The position numbers and the translations under genes are program-made. The notes under the pieces are model-generated. The model was not told the origin of the DNA, did not search any database, and saw nothing but the letters and a program-made list of their open reading frames with translations. A stretch of 64,000 bases of DNA from Pyropia haitanensis (taxonomy: Eukaryota; Rhodophyta; Bangiophyceae; Bangiales; Bangiaceae), in contig SDUX01000010.1 of assembly GCA_008729055.1 (NCBI GenBank), positions 558,001 through 622,000 on the forward strand, given 5' to 3'. This document shows positions 34,415-44,755 of the stretch, in pieces. Each line of letters begins with the position of its first letter. Positions within the stretch are counted from its first letter, which is position 1.

Positions 34415-35514
34415 CGTCTGCTACAGCGCCCCCCCCTTGTGTCTGGAAAGGGCCCTCCTTGAGGCGGTGACAGCCCCCCCGCCCGACGTGCGCTCGTCGA
34501 GGGCCGCATACACGCAGTGGCAATGGCCCGACGGAAGCAACGCTGTAGGCGGCGGCGACAGCTCCGAAAAGAGCGGCAGGCCGGAGTCAAACGAGTACCT
34601 GCCGCGGTGGGCGAAGGAGTCGGCGGCACCGCCAAGGCCGGAGTGCGCTTCCAGGAGGACCACCAAAAGGCCGTGGGTGACCGCCAACAGCGCCGCCGCG
34701 CACAAGCTCCCAGTACACGAGCAGGTGACGACGCCGTCGGCGGTGGTGGGGAGGGACGGGCGCCGCGTCGCCCCACCGACGGCGTCCGAGCAGGTGCTTT
34801 GGGGGGAAGGGGGGGGAGGTGCAGCCGACATGCGCGGCGTCGACAGGCCGGGACGGGCAGCGGGGCGCGTCGGCTACGCGGCGGTCACGGGCAACGATGT
34901 CAACAGCGGCTGCGGCCCGCCGAGACAGCCCGTCGGCCGCCCGGCCTGCTGCGTCCTGCCCAGACAGATCCTTGCGGGTGCCGGGAAGGCCGCTCGTCCT
35001 TTGTGGCGAGTGCGATAGCGATGTAGAGGGAGCAGGCCCCACCACACTAGCACCAGCCGTGAGCAGGCAGAGGGTGTTGGACGGCGCCATGTGGTTGGGC
35101 CAGCAGCGGCACGGCGACATCGTTCGAGGAAGCTGAAAACGGGAGCATGTCACTTGTTATTTAGTGCTTGTTCATGTATGTCCTAACAGATGAAGGAAAC
35201 GATAGGAATCACTTCCGTATTGAGAAAAAAAACGGTCTTCGCTAACTTTTGTGCTGGGTTGGTTTATGTGCGTGGGGGGACCGGCAGGTAAATTGTAGAT
35301 TTGTTCACGCGGTGTAAGGAGATTTTGAACCTTAGCACACCTCCTTCGGAGCCTGTTTGCTTCGGTGCCTCAAAATACTTGAGAACCACTTCCGGGTCGA
35401 GAGTACCCGTCAACGAGTCCTGACAGTCCCCCCGGCGGTCCCCCCACGACCTTTACAGTCCCCCCACAGCCGATAAAAGGGAATAAAAGCCGGAACAGCT
35501 GTGGGGGGACCGGC
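34415..35514. other. Spacer upstream of NTPase-nuclease gene
   Basis: No supported gene. A minus-strand frame (34831-34421) directly upstream could add an N-terminus if the C-run at 34425-34433 is miscounted; it has a weakly hydrophobic segment (LCAAALLAVTHGLLVVLL) but no family match. From 35140 to 35515 the DNA is less GC-rich and contains a set of repeated GTCCCCCC/GGGGGGAC words. Confidence 0.4.
35458..35510. repeat. 13-bp perfect hairpin with T/A-rich loop
   Basis: GTCCCCCCACAGC at 35458-35470 is followed after 27 bases by its exact complement at 35498-35510. The loop has two GATAAAAG/GAATAAAAG-like words. The same GTGGGGGGACCGGC word also occurs at about 35271, and CAGTCCCCCC words at about 35424 and 35457. 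It lies at the 3' edge of the SNF2 fragment and could be a terminator-like hairpin, a transposon end or a binding-site cluster. Confidence 0.65.
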
Positions 35515-37202
35515 TCAACACTGACGGGATCCGTTCGACGGGCCGAAGATCATATAATTCCTAGCCCCAGCCCGCACAAGGAGGTGCTTGCACGGCAGCG
35601 TGCAGCGGGGAGCTCCCGCTGGCGCGGGCGCGGGCGCCGCCCGCTCGGGCGACGCGGGCGGAGCGCCCCCCGGCGCTGGCGCAGACGCGGCCGCGGCCGC
35701 GTCTGGTGCGGACGACCCGTCGTGCAGCGCCACGCCGCAGGGCGCGCCGCGCTCCGCCGCGGCCGACGCGACGGCCGGCGGAGGTGGTGGCGGCGGCAGC
35801 GGCGGCGACTGGAGTGGCGACGGCGGCATTGGCAGCAACGCGGCGGCGGCCGCGGCCGGCGCGAGGGAGCCACCACCGAGCAGCCGGCGCGCCTCCCCCG
35901 GCGCCAGTGCGTCGTCCCCCCCGCCGCCGCCGTCGTCGTCGCCGCCACCGCCACGCCCACCGCCGTTGCCGTCGCCACCACCGCCACCCCCGCCGCCGCC
36001 GCCGCCGCCGTCTTCCGCGCCCGGTGACCCCTCCTCCCCCCCCCCGCCCCCCTCATGATAGATCAGCGCCAGCGGCACAAACAGCTCCGCCGGCCGCGCC
36101 AGCGCGGACGTCCCCGTCAGCAGCACGCGCACGCGCACGCGGCGGAGGAGGGTCACCGCCGCCGCCGTCAGCGGCGTGCCCGCGTGCCGCAGCTCGTGCG
36201 CCTTGTCGACGAGGGCGACGCCCCACGGGACGGCCGCGAGCGCGGCCGCGAAGCGGGCGGCGAGCTCGTACGACATGATCGCCACGTGCGGACCGCGGCG
36301 GGGGGGGGATCACCGGTCCCGGGGGGGGGGGGGGGGGGGGGGCGCCGCCGCCGCCCGCCGCCGCCCCCCGCCGTGGCCGCCGCAACGGCCGCCGTCGCGG
36401 GGCGTGCCGCGGCGGCGGCGGCCGCGGCGGCGGCCGTTGCGCCCGCCTCGTACGCCGCCACCAGCGACGCGACCGCCGCGGCGCTGGACAGCACGTGGAT
36501 GCCCGCCGCGGCGGCCGCCGCCGTGGCCGCCGCCGCCGCCGGCGCGGGGGCGGGGGCGCCCCCGCCGGCGGCCCCTCCCCCCCCCCCCCTCCTCCCTTCC
36601 TCCCCACGGCCGTCCCCCCGGCGGGAGCGGCCGCCCCCAGCACGCCACTGCCCGCGGCCGCCCCCAGCACGCCACCGCCCGCCGCCGCCGCCGCCGCCGC
36701 CGCCGCTGCCGCCGCCGCCGCCGCGGCGCCCCCCCCCCCCGCCCCCCGCCCCCCGCCCCACCGGCGGCGCGCGGCGGGCGTTGGCCGGCCGCAGCCACAC
36801 GGGCACGGCACGCGCCCACGGCACGCGCGACGACGCCGGCGCGAGCACCAGCGTCGGCGCCGCCGGCGTGTGGTACACGCCTGCCAGCGCCAGCGCCGTC
36901 GCCTTCTTGCCGAGGCCCATCGCGTCGGCGAGCTGCAGGCGGCCGCCGCGGGCAAAGCCGGCGGTGACCGCCGCCACCTGATGCGGCAGCAGCCGGCCGA
37001 CAACGTCGGGGTGGAGGGCGGCCGCCCAGGGGGGGGGGGAGGGGCGGCCGCGCCCGCTGAGGGGGAGGGGGGGGGGCGCCGGCGAGGGCAAGCGGCGCGC
37101 GGGGCGGTGCGTCGACGCCGACCCCGGCGGCGCCCGCCGGGGGGCACCCGCGCCGCCCCGCGCGCGCGGCGGAAGCCGCCGCCGCCGACGCCGGCGGCGG
37201 CA

Positions 37203-37234
<32 letters not shown>

Positions 37235-37991
37235 CACCCTGGCGGCGTGTACCCCGGCGCCAGCTGTGGGGCGAGTGACGCGACCCACCGCGGGAGCGGG
37301 AGGACGCGGACCCCCCCCCCCTGCAGGGCGGCGGCCACTCGCGGCGCCGCCGCCGCCGGGAAGGTGAGTGTGCCGGGGGCGGCGGCGGCGACGTCGCCGG
37401 CCGCCGCCACCGCGTCGGCGGTGGCGGCCGGCAGCGCGCCGTGGACGCGTGCGGCGAGGCGGCGACCGTGGGCGACGTCCAACATCACTGTGGCGAGGGG
37501 GGGGGGGGGTGGGGGCGCCGCGCGGAGGACGCCCCCGTTGGCGGCGGCGGCGACGGAGGCCGCACCCCCTCACTGGCGGTGCGCGCGTCGCCGTCACACC
37601 TCCCCGCCTCGGCAGGCGCGGCGGCGCCGCCCGCCGCCCGGCGCTCCGCGGCGGCCACCGCCGCCTCGATCGCAGCGACCTCGTCGGTGGCGAGCACCAC
37701 CCCCTCGATCGCCGCCCCGCCGGCGGGGGCGGCCGGCGGGTGGGGATCCCTCGGCGGCGGCGGGTCGGCACCCGGCGGGACCGCCGGTGGGGGATAGGTG
37801 GGGGGGGCAGGGGCGACGGGGGCGGCGGGGGCGGCGGGGGCGGCGGGGGCGGCGGTGGCGGCGGGGGCGGCGGCGGCTGCCGGCAGCAGGGGTGCGGCGA
37901 CCGCCGCCGGTGGCGGGGGGGGGGGGAGCGCCCCCGTCACCGACGGGCGGGCGGCGGCGGAGCCGCCGTCCGCGGCGGCCGCCGCCCCCAT
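35515..37991 (-). pseudogene. Truncated, degenerate SMARCAL1-like SNF2 ATPase
   Basis: Matches the N-terminal helicase lobe of SMARCAL1/HARP-type annealing helicases, which rewind DNA at stalled forks. Visible blocks: LTFPAAAAPRVAAALQ...VRVLPLPRWV (HARP-like, near 37270-37380); LLPHQVAAVTAGFARGGRLQ; motif I as ADAMGLGKKATALA (near 36890-36930); APASSRVPWARAVPVWL; motif II as LVDKAHELRHAG (near 36180-36220); motif III LLTGTSALARPAELFVPL (near 36085-36140). Two catalytic residues are replaced by Lys: the P-loop Thr (GLGKK) and the Walker B Glu (DKAH). The second RecA lobe is missing; the frame ends at 35515 next to a hairpin. Frames switch at runs near 36300-36341. The start is uncertain (in-frame ATG near 37991). 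Either a decaying copy or an ATPase-dead relative. Confidence 0.65.
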
Positions 37992-38231
37992 GGTCGGGCC
38001 GCCGGCGGCGGTGGTGGCGAGGAGGACGGCATCGGCGGTGGTGGCGGGGGTGACGGCAGTGGCGGCGGGGGTGCCCGTGACGGCGGTGGCCGCGACGTTT
38101 GCGGCCGTGGCGGCGGCGCAGCGGGGGACGACAGCGGCGGCGGGGACCAGGAACGGTTTCAAGCGGGCAGCCGAGCCAGGACTGGGCGTAGGGAAGGGGG
38201 GGGTGCAGCAGCGGTCGGCGGCGCAGCGCAG

Positions 38232-38882
38232 GCTAAACCGGGACCACGGATTTCTTGCATTTTTGGTGTAATCCGGGGATGCAACGATTTGAGACCCCCC
38301 AGCATCACATGTTCCGCCCACGTTTTCCGTGATTTCTCATAGCATGCGCTTCAGGAGTAGGTTCCGTATGAGTACCGGGGACAACCGTTACACCAAAAGA
38401 AGCGCCGTTCTTGGGGCTACGCTGTCGCACGTCGGGAACAAGCGTTATTATAACGGAGCGCTGTGTACAACGGATCGAAAAAAACTGCTGCGGAGAACAG
38501 CATTTTTAGACAACGCTTGTCGCGTTTTGCTCAAGAGCTATCAAGGCCGCTCCGGGAAGACGGCCGTGCAGCCAGAATATCTCCCGTTGTCGAGTCAGTC
38601 AATACACCTGCACATGAGGGGTTCGTTCTCAACGCTGCGCTCTCCAAGTCAACCGAGAGTTTTCATTGGACACCGTCCGACAAACCGGCTGAATCAAACG
38701 CGGGAGATTTTTTGTTCTGGACGACAAGACTGCTTGACTTTTGCACCAGTGCAAGAATCGTGCTTTGAGCAGCAAACTCTTGGCAATTTTCTTGCTGCCA
38801 ACAGGGGTCGAGCACCGTTGCCGTGCAAGCAAGAATCGTGATGATCGGCTCCGACCCCTCTTGCACGTGGTCCCGGTTTAGC
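38232..38882. mobile_element. 0.65-kb element with 17-bp terminal inverted repeats
   Basis: GCTAAACCGGGACCACG at 38232-38248 is exactly inverted at 38866-38882. The inside is markedly A/T-richer than both flanks, with clean borders. A 170-codon open frame (38329-38841, +) is present but matches no family. The outermost bases GCTA are shared with the repeat ends of the 12083-13812 element, hinting at related non-autonomous transposons. No target-site duplication is evident. Confidence 0.6.
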
Positions 38883-39155
38883 ACCCACTGCGCGGCACAC
38901 GGCGCGCGGGCTGTTGTTGCTGCTGCCGCGGCCGTCGCCGCGGCCGCCGCTGCCGCTGCCGCGGCTGCCGTCGCTTACGGCACCCGCCACCGCGCCGTCG
39001 GCCTGCCCGTGGCCGCGCCGTCGCCCCGTCGGCGGCACGCCGCCACAGAGGTCGGCGGCGGTTGCTCTTCCGCCCCTTCCCGCCCGCCCTTCCCCCCCCC
39101 TCCACCTCCCGCCCTCTCCTTCGACTCCTCCTCCCTCGTACGGCCCGTCGCGGCC

Positions 39156-39365
39156 ATGGCCGGTGTGGACTGCCCTGTCGGGCGGGCGCGTACCCCCCCC
39201 AGCGTCCCCCCCCCGCGGCGGCGCACGCGCTGGCGGCGGCGGCCGCGGGCGTTGCCTCGGGCGGAGGCGGCGGCGGCAGCGGCATCGGCCGCCGCCGCCG
39301 TGGCCCTCGCGGCGGCCGCCGCCGCGTCGGCGGGCGCGGGCGCTCCCCCGAAGGCGGCGGCGGGG

Positions 39366-39396
<31 letters not shown>

Positions 39397-40310
39397 TCCC
39401 CCTCCTTCCAGCGGCGGCGCTCCCCCTCCCCCTCACCACCGCCGTGCTGCGCCCCCCCCCGGCGGCGGACCGCCCACGGCGCGCCACCGGCGGGGGCGCC
39501 CCTTTCCCGCCCCCCCCGCCGCCCGCTTTGGCGCGTCCGTCTGCCTGTCGCCCGACGGGGCGACGCTGGCGGTGGGCGCCCCGTCCGCGGGCGCCTACCG
39601 CGGTGCCGTGTGGGTCTACACCCGCGCCGGCGGGGTGGGCGGTAACGGCGGCGCCGCCGGGAGCCCCCAGCGGGGCGCACCCACGCGCGTCGACCTGCCC
39701 GGCACGGTCGCGGCCGAGGCCGGCCGCCCGGCGGGGTCGCTGACCCCCCCCGTGCGGAGCTCTGGCGCGGGCTACGCTTGTGCCTGGGCAGGGGACGGCG
39801 CCCTCGCGGTCGGCGCGCCGGGCCACGCCGCCGGCCGCGGGGGCGTGTGGGTGGTGTCGCCCCCGCCGGGGGCGGGCGGGTGGGCGGCGGGCGCCGCCGC
39901 CGCCGCCGCGGGCGGCGCGCCGGTGGGGGGGGGGGGTGGGGGGCGGCCGCCACCCCGCTGTGGCCGCCCGCGGACGCGCGGGCGGGCGACGCGGTGGGGG
40001 CGGCGCTCGCCGCCGACGGGGGAGTGCTGGCGGTGGGCGCCCGGGGGGTGCGCGGCCACCACGGGCGGGTGGTGGTGTACGAACGGACGGAGGAGGGCGG
40101 CGACGGCGACGGCGACTGCGGCGGCGACGGCGGTTGGGGCGCGCCGACGGTGCTGTCCCCCCCCGACTAAACAGACGAGCCCGGCCCGGGGGGCGTGCGC
40201 ATCCGCAACAACTTTGGGGTGGCGGTGGCGGTGGGCGGCGGCGCCGGCCTCATCGCCGTCGGCAGCTCGGGCTACCACACCGAGCGCGGCGCAGTGTACC
40301 TGTACGAGCG

Positions 40311-40345
<35 letters not shown>

Positions 40346-40704
40346 GGTTGGCTGGCAGTGGTGGTGGTGGTGGTGGCGGCGGCGGCGGTGGCGGTGGTGG
40401 GGAGGGGGGTTGTGTCGGCGTTGGCGGCGGCGGTGGCGGCAGCGGCAGCGGTGAAGGTGGTGGCAGTGGCAGTGGGGGTGCCTCGGGGGGCCCCCGCCCC
40501 GGTCGGGGGGAGGCGCCGGCGGCGGTGGCGGCCGTGACGGCGAGCGCGTCGGCGGCGGGGGTGATGGTGGACAGCACGCCGGGCTCGGGCGGCAGCGGCA
40601 GCGGCAGCCGCGGCGGCGGCGGTGGTCGGAGGGGGGGGGACAGGGGGGGGGGGCACGCCGCTCGCAGCGCCTGGGGGGCGGCGCCTCGCGGCGGGTGGTG
40701 GTGA
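39156..40704 (+). pseudogene. FG-GAP (integrin-alpha-like) repeat protein, interrupted
   Basis: Beta-propeller repeats of the FG-GAP type, usually in secreted or surface proteins. Four repeats are seen: FGASVCLSPDGATLAVGAPS...GAVWVYTRA (near 39528), YACAWAGDGALAVGAPGHAAGRGGVWVV (near 39770), GAALAADGGVLAVGARGVRGHHGRVVVY (near 39997), and NNFGVAVAVGGG...HTERGAVYLYE (near 40207). Repeats 3 and 4 are in one frame but separated by an in-frame TAA at 40168-40170. The frame also switches at the C-run near 39511 and the G-runs near 39930-39950. The N-terminus (ATG 39156) has a basic patch followed by an Ala-rich hydrophobic stretch that may act as a signal anchor. The tail is Gly-rich. The in-frame stop is not at a homopolymer, so it is either a nonsense mutation, an unrecognised intron or a base error. 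Confidence 0.55.
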
Positions 40705-41611
40705 AGTCGAGTAGGGGGGGACGCCTCAAAGGGGGGGGGGGTGGGGCGCCGCGGCGACTCGCCGAGCGCCAGCAACGGGGAGTGTGCGTACGGGGGGGGG
40801 GGGGGGGCGGCGCAGGTGATGGCGGGCGGGTCGCGTGTGCCGCCCGGCTGCGGTCCAGGCGCTTCCGTGCAGTGCTTGCCGTCGTGTTCTTTCTTTTCTT
40901 CGCACGGTTCCACTCGTGGGCTGCGTGCGTCGTGAGGGCAGGGGGTGGGTGGGTGCGTGTGGGCGCGCAGGAAAGTGGCAGCGTAACGCCTGGCCACGTC
41001 CTGTCGACGCTGCTCGGTCGATCATGAGAAAGAAGAAACAATGAAAAAACAAAAGCAGTACCTGCCTTGTCAAAAGCTTGCCCATGAAGGGGAACGGCGC
41101 CACGCCTGCGCGCGTACGCGCACCCGCGCGCGTACGCGCACCGGCTCGCGCCGTGCGTTCGGACGGTCCAAACGTCGCCAAGCCCCTCAGCACCTGTACA
41201 CACGCCCGGCCGACGCGCCCCCCCCCCGCGCCCGCCCACCCACGGGGAGCCCCCCGCCGGCGCGGCCGACCGCCGCCGGCCGCCCCTCAAAAGTACCCGT
41301 CGTGCACGCTGTGGCCGTCGGTCAGCGAGGACGGAAGCGGCGACGAGGGCGGGCTCAGGGGCGGGCTGCAGACGCCGCCGCCGCCGGCCACCGACGGCGG
41401 CGGCGGAGGCGGCGACGGCGACGGCGACAGAGGCGACGGCGGGGGCGGAGGCGACGACGACACGACGAACGCAGAGTGCCCGCCTTTTTTGATCCTTCAG
41501 CATCTCTGACCAGGTGCCCCACAGTGGGTCCCAGAGGCGCCTCGTCACGCACCCCGCACCCGATTCCCGAGCACTGTGCACCCTTGCCGCGGGCACGCGA
41601 GGCTCGGCACT
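40705..41611. other. Intergenic, no gene seen
   Basis: Low-complexity flanks surround a less GC-rich core (40855-41090). A CGCGCGTACGCGCACC direct repeat occurs at 41108-41143. Nothing gene-like is supported. Confidence 0.4.
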
Positions 41612-41896
41612 ATGCCTTCCTCTCGGCGTGTGACTGCGGCCGCGCGCACGAGGGACCGCGCGGTCGGGCGCTTGACCAAGGAGTGTGCGGTGATTATCGC
41701 TAATGTGCGCGCATTCTTCTACCGCGGGTTGGCTGCCGCGCGCGACGCCGTCGAGGGCTAGTTGGAGGGGCGCGAGCAGGAGATGGAGTGTGTGGAGGAG
41801 GATGAGGTGAATGCCGACGATGAGGGTTCGGAGAGCGAAGAGGATGAGCGTACAGATGGGGGCTCAGAGGGTATGGACGATGAGGAGGAGGGCTGA
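41612..41896 (+). pseudogene. Small ORF with in-frame stop and acidic tail
   Basis: From ATG 41612 the frame reads MPSSRRVTAAARTRDRAVGR and continues to VRAFFYRGLAAARDAVEG, meets TAG at 41759-41761, then continues in the same frame as a strongly acidic Glu/Asp stretch ending MDDEEEG and TGA at 41894-41896. A basic head followed by an acidic tail in one frame suggests one former gene of about 94 codons or a 3' exon fragment. No family recognised. Confidence 0.3.
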
Positions 41897-42784
41897 GGGA
41901 GCCCTCAGCCGTTTGTTTGTCTCTCTGTTGTCGTTGCATACAATGGCCGAAAGTCCCTGATAGACCACCTCCCGCCACCCGCCCTCCGCCACGCTGTTGC
42001 AGGTAGCGACCTCCTGCCTCTGTCGTGCCATGGGGAGCCGCAGGCAATCCCCCTCCCTGCGCCACAGATTGATGCATGTGCACCGCCACCGCCCGCCCGC
42101 GCCCCCGCCGGGAGCCGCAATCGTCGCAAGATCCGACCCCGGCCCATCCCCTCCCCATCGAAGGACACAAGTCGTACAAGCCATTTATTCAGTAGCTCCC
42201 CTGACGAGATCTTGACCATTCCCATCGTCGGGAAAACGTACCACCCGTACTAGGGTATACTAGGCAGTACTCGTGGCTATTTTTTGTACTGCGCATGTAC
42301 TGTACGGTAGCTCGTTTACTTGTGGTCGGCTGTGGTCTGCTGGTGGTTCGCGTCGGCGGGCGGCTGGAGCCGGGTCCGACAGAAAGGTGGGCTACATGTC
42401 CGTGAGTGCCCAATTCAGCTGTAAAACCGGGGCACCAGGAAGACTCCACCACCCCAGGGGAGGACTCAGCCGCCGAGGGGGGGGGGGGCACCGCCGTGGG
42501 AGGGTGCGAGGCAGGCCTGAGGAGCCGAACTGCGCACGAATATCGCCGAATTATCAACGGATTGCGCGCGACTTGCCCCGATTCCAGCTTCGCGACACCA
42601 CTTCTGTCACACGTCCAACAGCAAGCACTCGCAGCCGCTCTCCACGCGCTCCCTTCTCACACCTCGGTTGGTCGAAGTCTCGACCAATGCTCGCCGGTCA
42701 CGCATCGAGTGCGTTGTCGTCTTGCGAATGGACTCCCGGATCATCTCCCCTGCAGCTGAAAAGGTCCCCATGCACGAACGCACA
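41897..42784. other. Gene-poor, less GC-rich spacer
   Basis: No gene seen. Contains TA-rich palindromic words near 42240-42320 (GTATACTAGG, GTACTGTACGGTA) and leads into the 309-bp tandem array. Confidence 0.4.
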
Positions 42785-43520
42785 GCACGGCGCCCCGGGG
42801 AGCCCCACCCGAGAGCACAGCGCGCACTGGGGCAGCCTAACAGCACGGGTGCGCGGCGCGCACGCCCGGCAGAGAGCTCCTGGAGCATCGTGTAAGGGGG
42901 TGCGGGGGGGGGGGGGGGGACAGGCGGGGCGGGGAGGGGTCTGGTACGAGAGCGGCCCCCGCGGAATCGTTCCTGGACGGAAAATCTATGCTTTCTTGCA
43001 ACGTACAGTATTTTCCGTGAGTGACGTAGCCACCACAGATACTGCCGCGCGGTCTGTTGACAGGTGTTGTGAGCGCGGTTCGTAGCATAGTGCACGTGGT
43101 CCCCCGGAGAGCCCCACCTGAGAGCAGAGCGCGCACTGGGGCAGCCTAACAGCACGGGTGCGCGGCGCGCACGCCCGGCAGAGAGCTCCTGGAGCATCGT
43201 GTAAGGGGGTGCGGGGGGGGGGGGGGGGGACAGGCGGGGCGGGGAGGGGTCTGGTACGAGAGCGGCCCCCGCGGAATCGTTCCTGGACGGAAAATCTATG
43301 CTTTCTTGCAACGTACAGTATTTTCCGTGAGTGACGTAGCCACCACAGATACTGCCGCGCGGTCTGTTGACAGGTGTTGTGAGCGCGGTTCGTAGCATAG
43401 TGCACGTGGTCCCCCGGAGAGCCCCACCTGAGAGCAGAGCGCGCACTGGGGCAGCCTAACAGCACGGGTGCGCGGCGCGCACGCCCGGCAGAGAGCTCCT
43501 GGAGCACCCTGTGAGGGGGG
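42785..43520. repeat. 309/310-bp tandem repeat, about 2.4 units
   Basis: The word GCCTAACAGCACGGGTGCGC begins at 42835, 43144 and 43454. Each unit contains the same G-run (length differs by about one base between units), the word AACGTACAGTATTTTCCGTG and a CATAGTGCACGTGG end. Units are nearly identical, so the amplification is recent. The third unit is cut off after about 100 bp. A diverged piece of the unit lies at 44573-44755. Confidence 0.9.
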
Positions 43521-43789
43521 TGCGGGGTGGGGAAGGGCGGGCGGGGGGGGCGCTCCAGCAGACAGGCGGGGGATGGACTTCTGAGCCCGGGCGTTGACCT
43601 GCCAAGCCAACCTCCATCTCCCACTCCCACTCTCCAGCTTCCCCCCCCCCGCCCTCCCCTTCCCTCTTCACGTGCCCCACGCCCCCCTCTCCACCATCCC
43701 ACCACCCCCCCCCCCCCCCACCGTCTTCTTTTCCACACCTGCGTGCATCTGCTGGTGGCGGCTGCTTTTCACCGCACGGGTGGCGCCTC
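43521..43789. other. Pyrimidine-rich spacer
   Basis: C/T-rich simple sequence (43600-43740) between two tandem arrays. No gene seen. Confidence 0.4.
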
Positions 43790-44250
43790 CAAGCTGGAGC
43801 CTTTTTTTTTGGCCGCGGCGCTTCGCGTCTGTCTGTTGGTGCTGGCGTCCTTCGCCCTGCTGGTGCTTTTCTTTTGTTGCCGCGGCGGGTCGCGTCCGTC
43901 CGTCTGCTGGTGGCTGCCGCCCCGCTGGCGCCTTTCTTCTTTTGCGCCGGCTGGCCGCCTCTGTCTGTCGGTGCTGGCGGCCGCCCCCCTGCTGGCTCCT
44001 TTCTTCTTTTTCCGCGGCGGGGCGCTTCTGTCTGTTGGTGCTGGCGGCTTGCCACTTTGCTGGTGGTCTTTCTCTGTTGCCGCGGCGGGCCGCGTCTGTC
44101 CGTCGGTGCTGGCGGCCGCCCCCCTGCTGGCTCCTTTCTTCTTTTTCCGCGGCGGGGCGCGTCTGTCAGTTAGGGCTGGCGGCCTGCCGCTCTGCTGGTG
44201 GTCTTTCTCTATTGCCGCGGCGGGCCGCGTCTGTCTGTCGGTGCTGGCCT
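43790..44250. repeat. About 67-bp tandem repeat, seven degenerate units
   Basis: The word GTCTGT(C/T)GGTGCTGGCGG and relatives recur near 43831, 43902, 43963, 44030, 44097, 44161 and 44233, alternating with CTCCTTTCTTCTTTTTCCGC-like blocks. Spacing varies from 61 to 72 bp; alternate units resemble each other most (higher-order about 134 bp). All frames stay partly open across it, which is a by-product of the repeat; no gene is claimed. Confidence 0.75.
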
Positions 44251-44572
44251 TTTCTTGTTTATTATATGTGTATCGTTGTGTTGTTGTTTAGTTGGGCGTG
44301 GGCTTGGGCGTGGGCGTAGGCGTGGACGTGGGGTGCGTGCGTACCATGGACGGCACCATGTGGGGAGCGCTGAGTGTGCCGTGGAGGGTAGCTGGTGGCC
44401 ACCCCGATGCGTGCTGGCAGGAGGGTGCCGCTGGGGCCACGCCGGTGGACCCGTCCGCTCCCCTCCCTGGAGCTGCTAGAGGGGCGTACCGGGGGGAGCC
44501 TGGAGTGCCCAGCACGCCGGCGCCCCCCCCCCGCTCCCCCCTCTCCGGCCAAAGGGGGTGGGGGGGGGGGCG

Positions 44573-44755
44573 GGGACAGAGAGGGCGGGGAGGGGTCTGT
44601 TACTAGAGCGGCCCCCGGGGAATCATGCCTGGACGAAAAATCTATGCTTTTTTGCAACGTACAGTATTTTCCGTGGGTGACGTAGCCACCACAGGGACCG
44701 CCGCGTGGTCTGTTGTCAGGCGCTCTCAGCGCTATTCGTAGCATAGTGGGCGTCG
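44573..44755. repeat. Diverged extra copy of the 309-bp repeat core
   Basis: Matches the part of the 42785-43520 unit from the GGGGAGGGGTCTG word through ACGTACAGTATTTTCCGTG to the CGTAGCATAGTG end, with many substitutions. It shows the repeat family was dispersed before the recent tandem amplification. Confidence 0.75.

Noticed and set aside
32231..34831. N-terminal extension of the NTPase-nuclease from the upstream minus frame
   Set aside because: It needs a C-run length change and has no recognisable header motif; the 727-residue frame is complete on its own.
42785..43520. CRISPR array
   Set aside because: Repeat unit is 309 bp with no short repeat-spacer pattern; the genome is eukaryotic.
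43527..44319. Transmembrane-like protein from open frames across the 67-bp array (CWWS/FFFF-rich)
   Set aside because: Hydrophobic look results from the tandem DNA repeat read in several frames; no start context, family or splice support.
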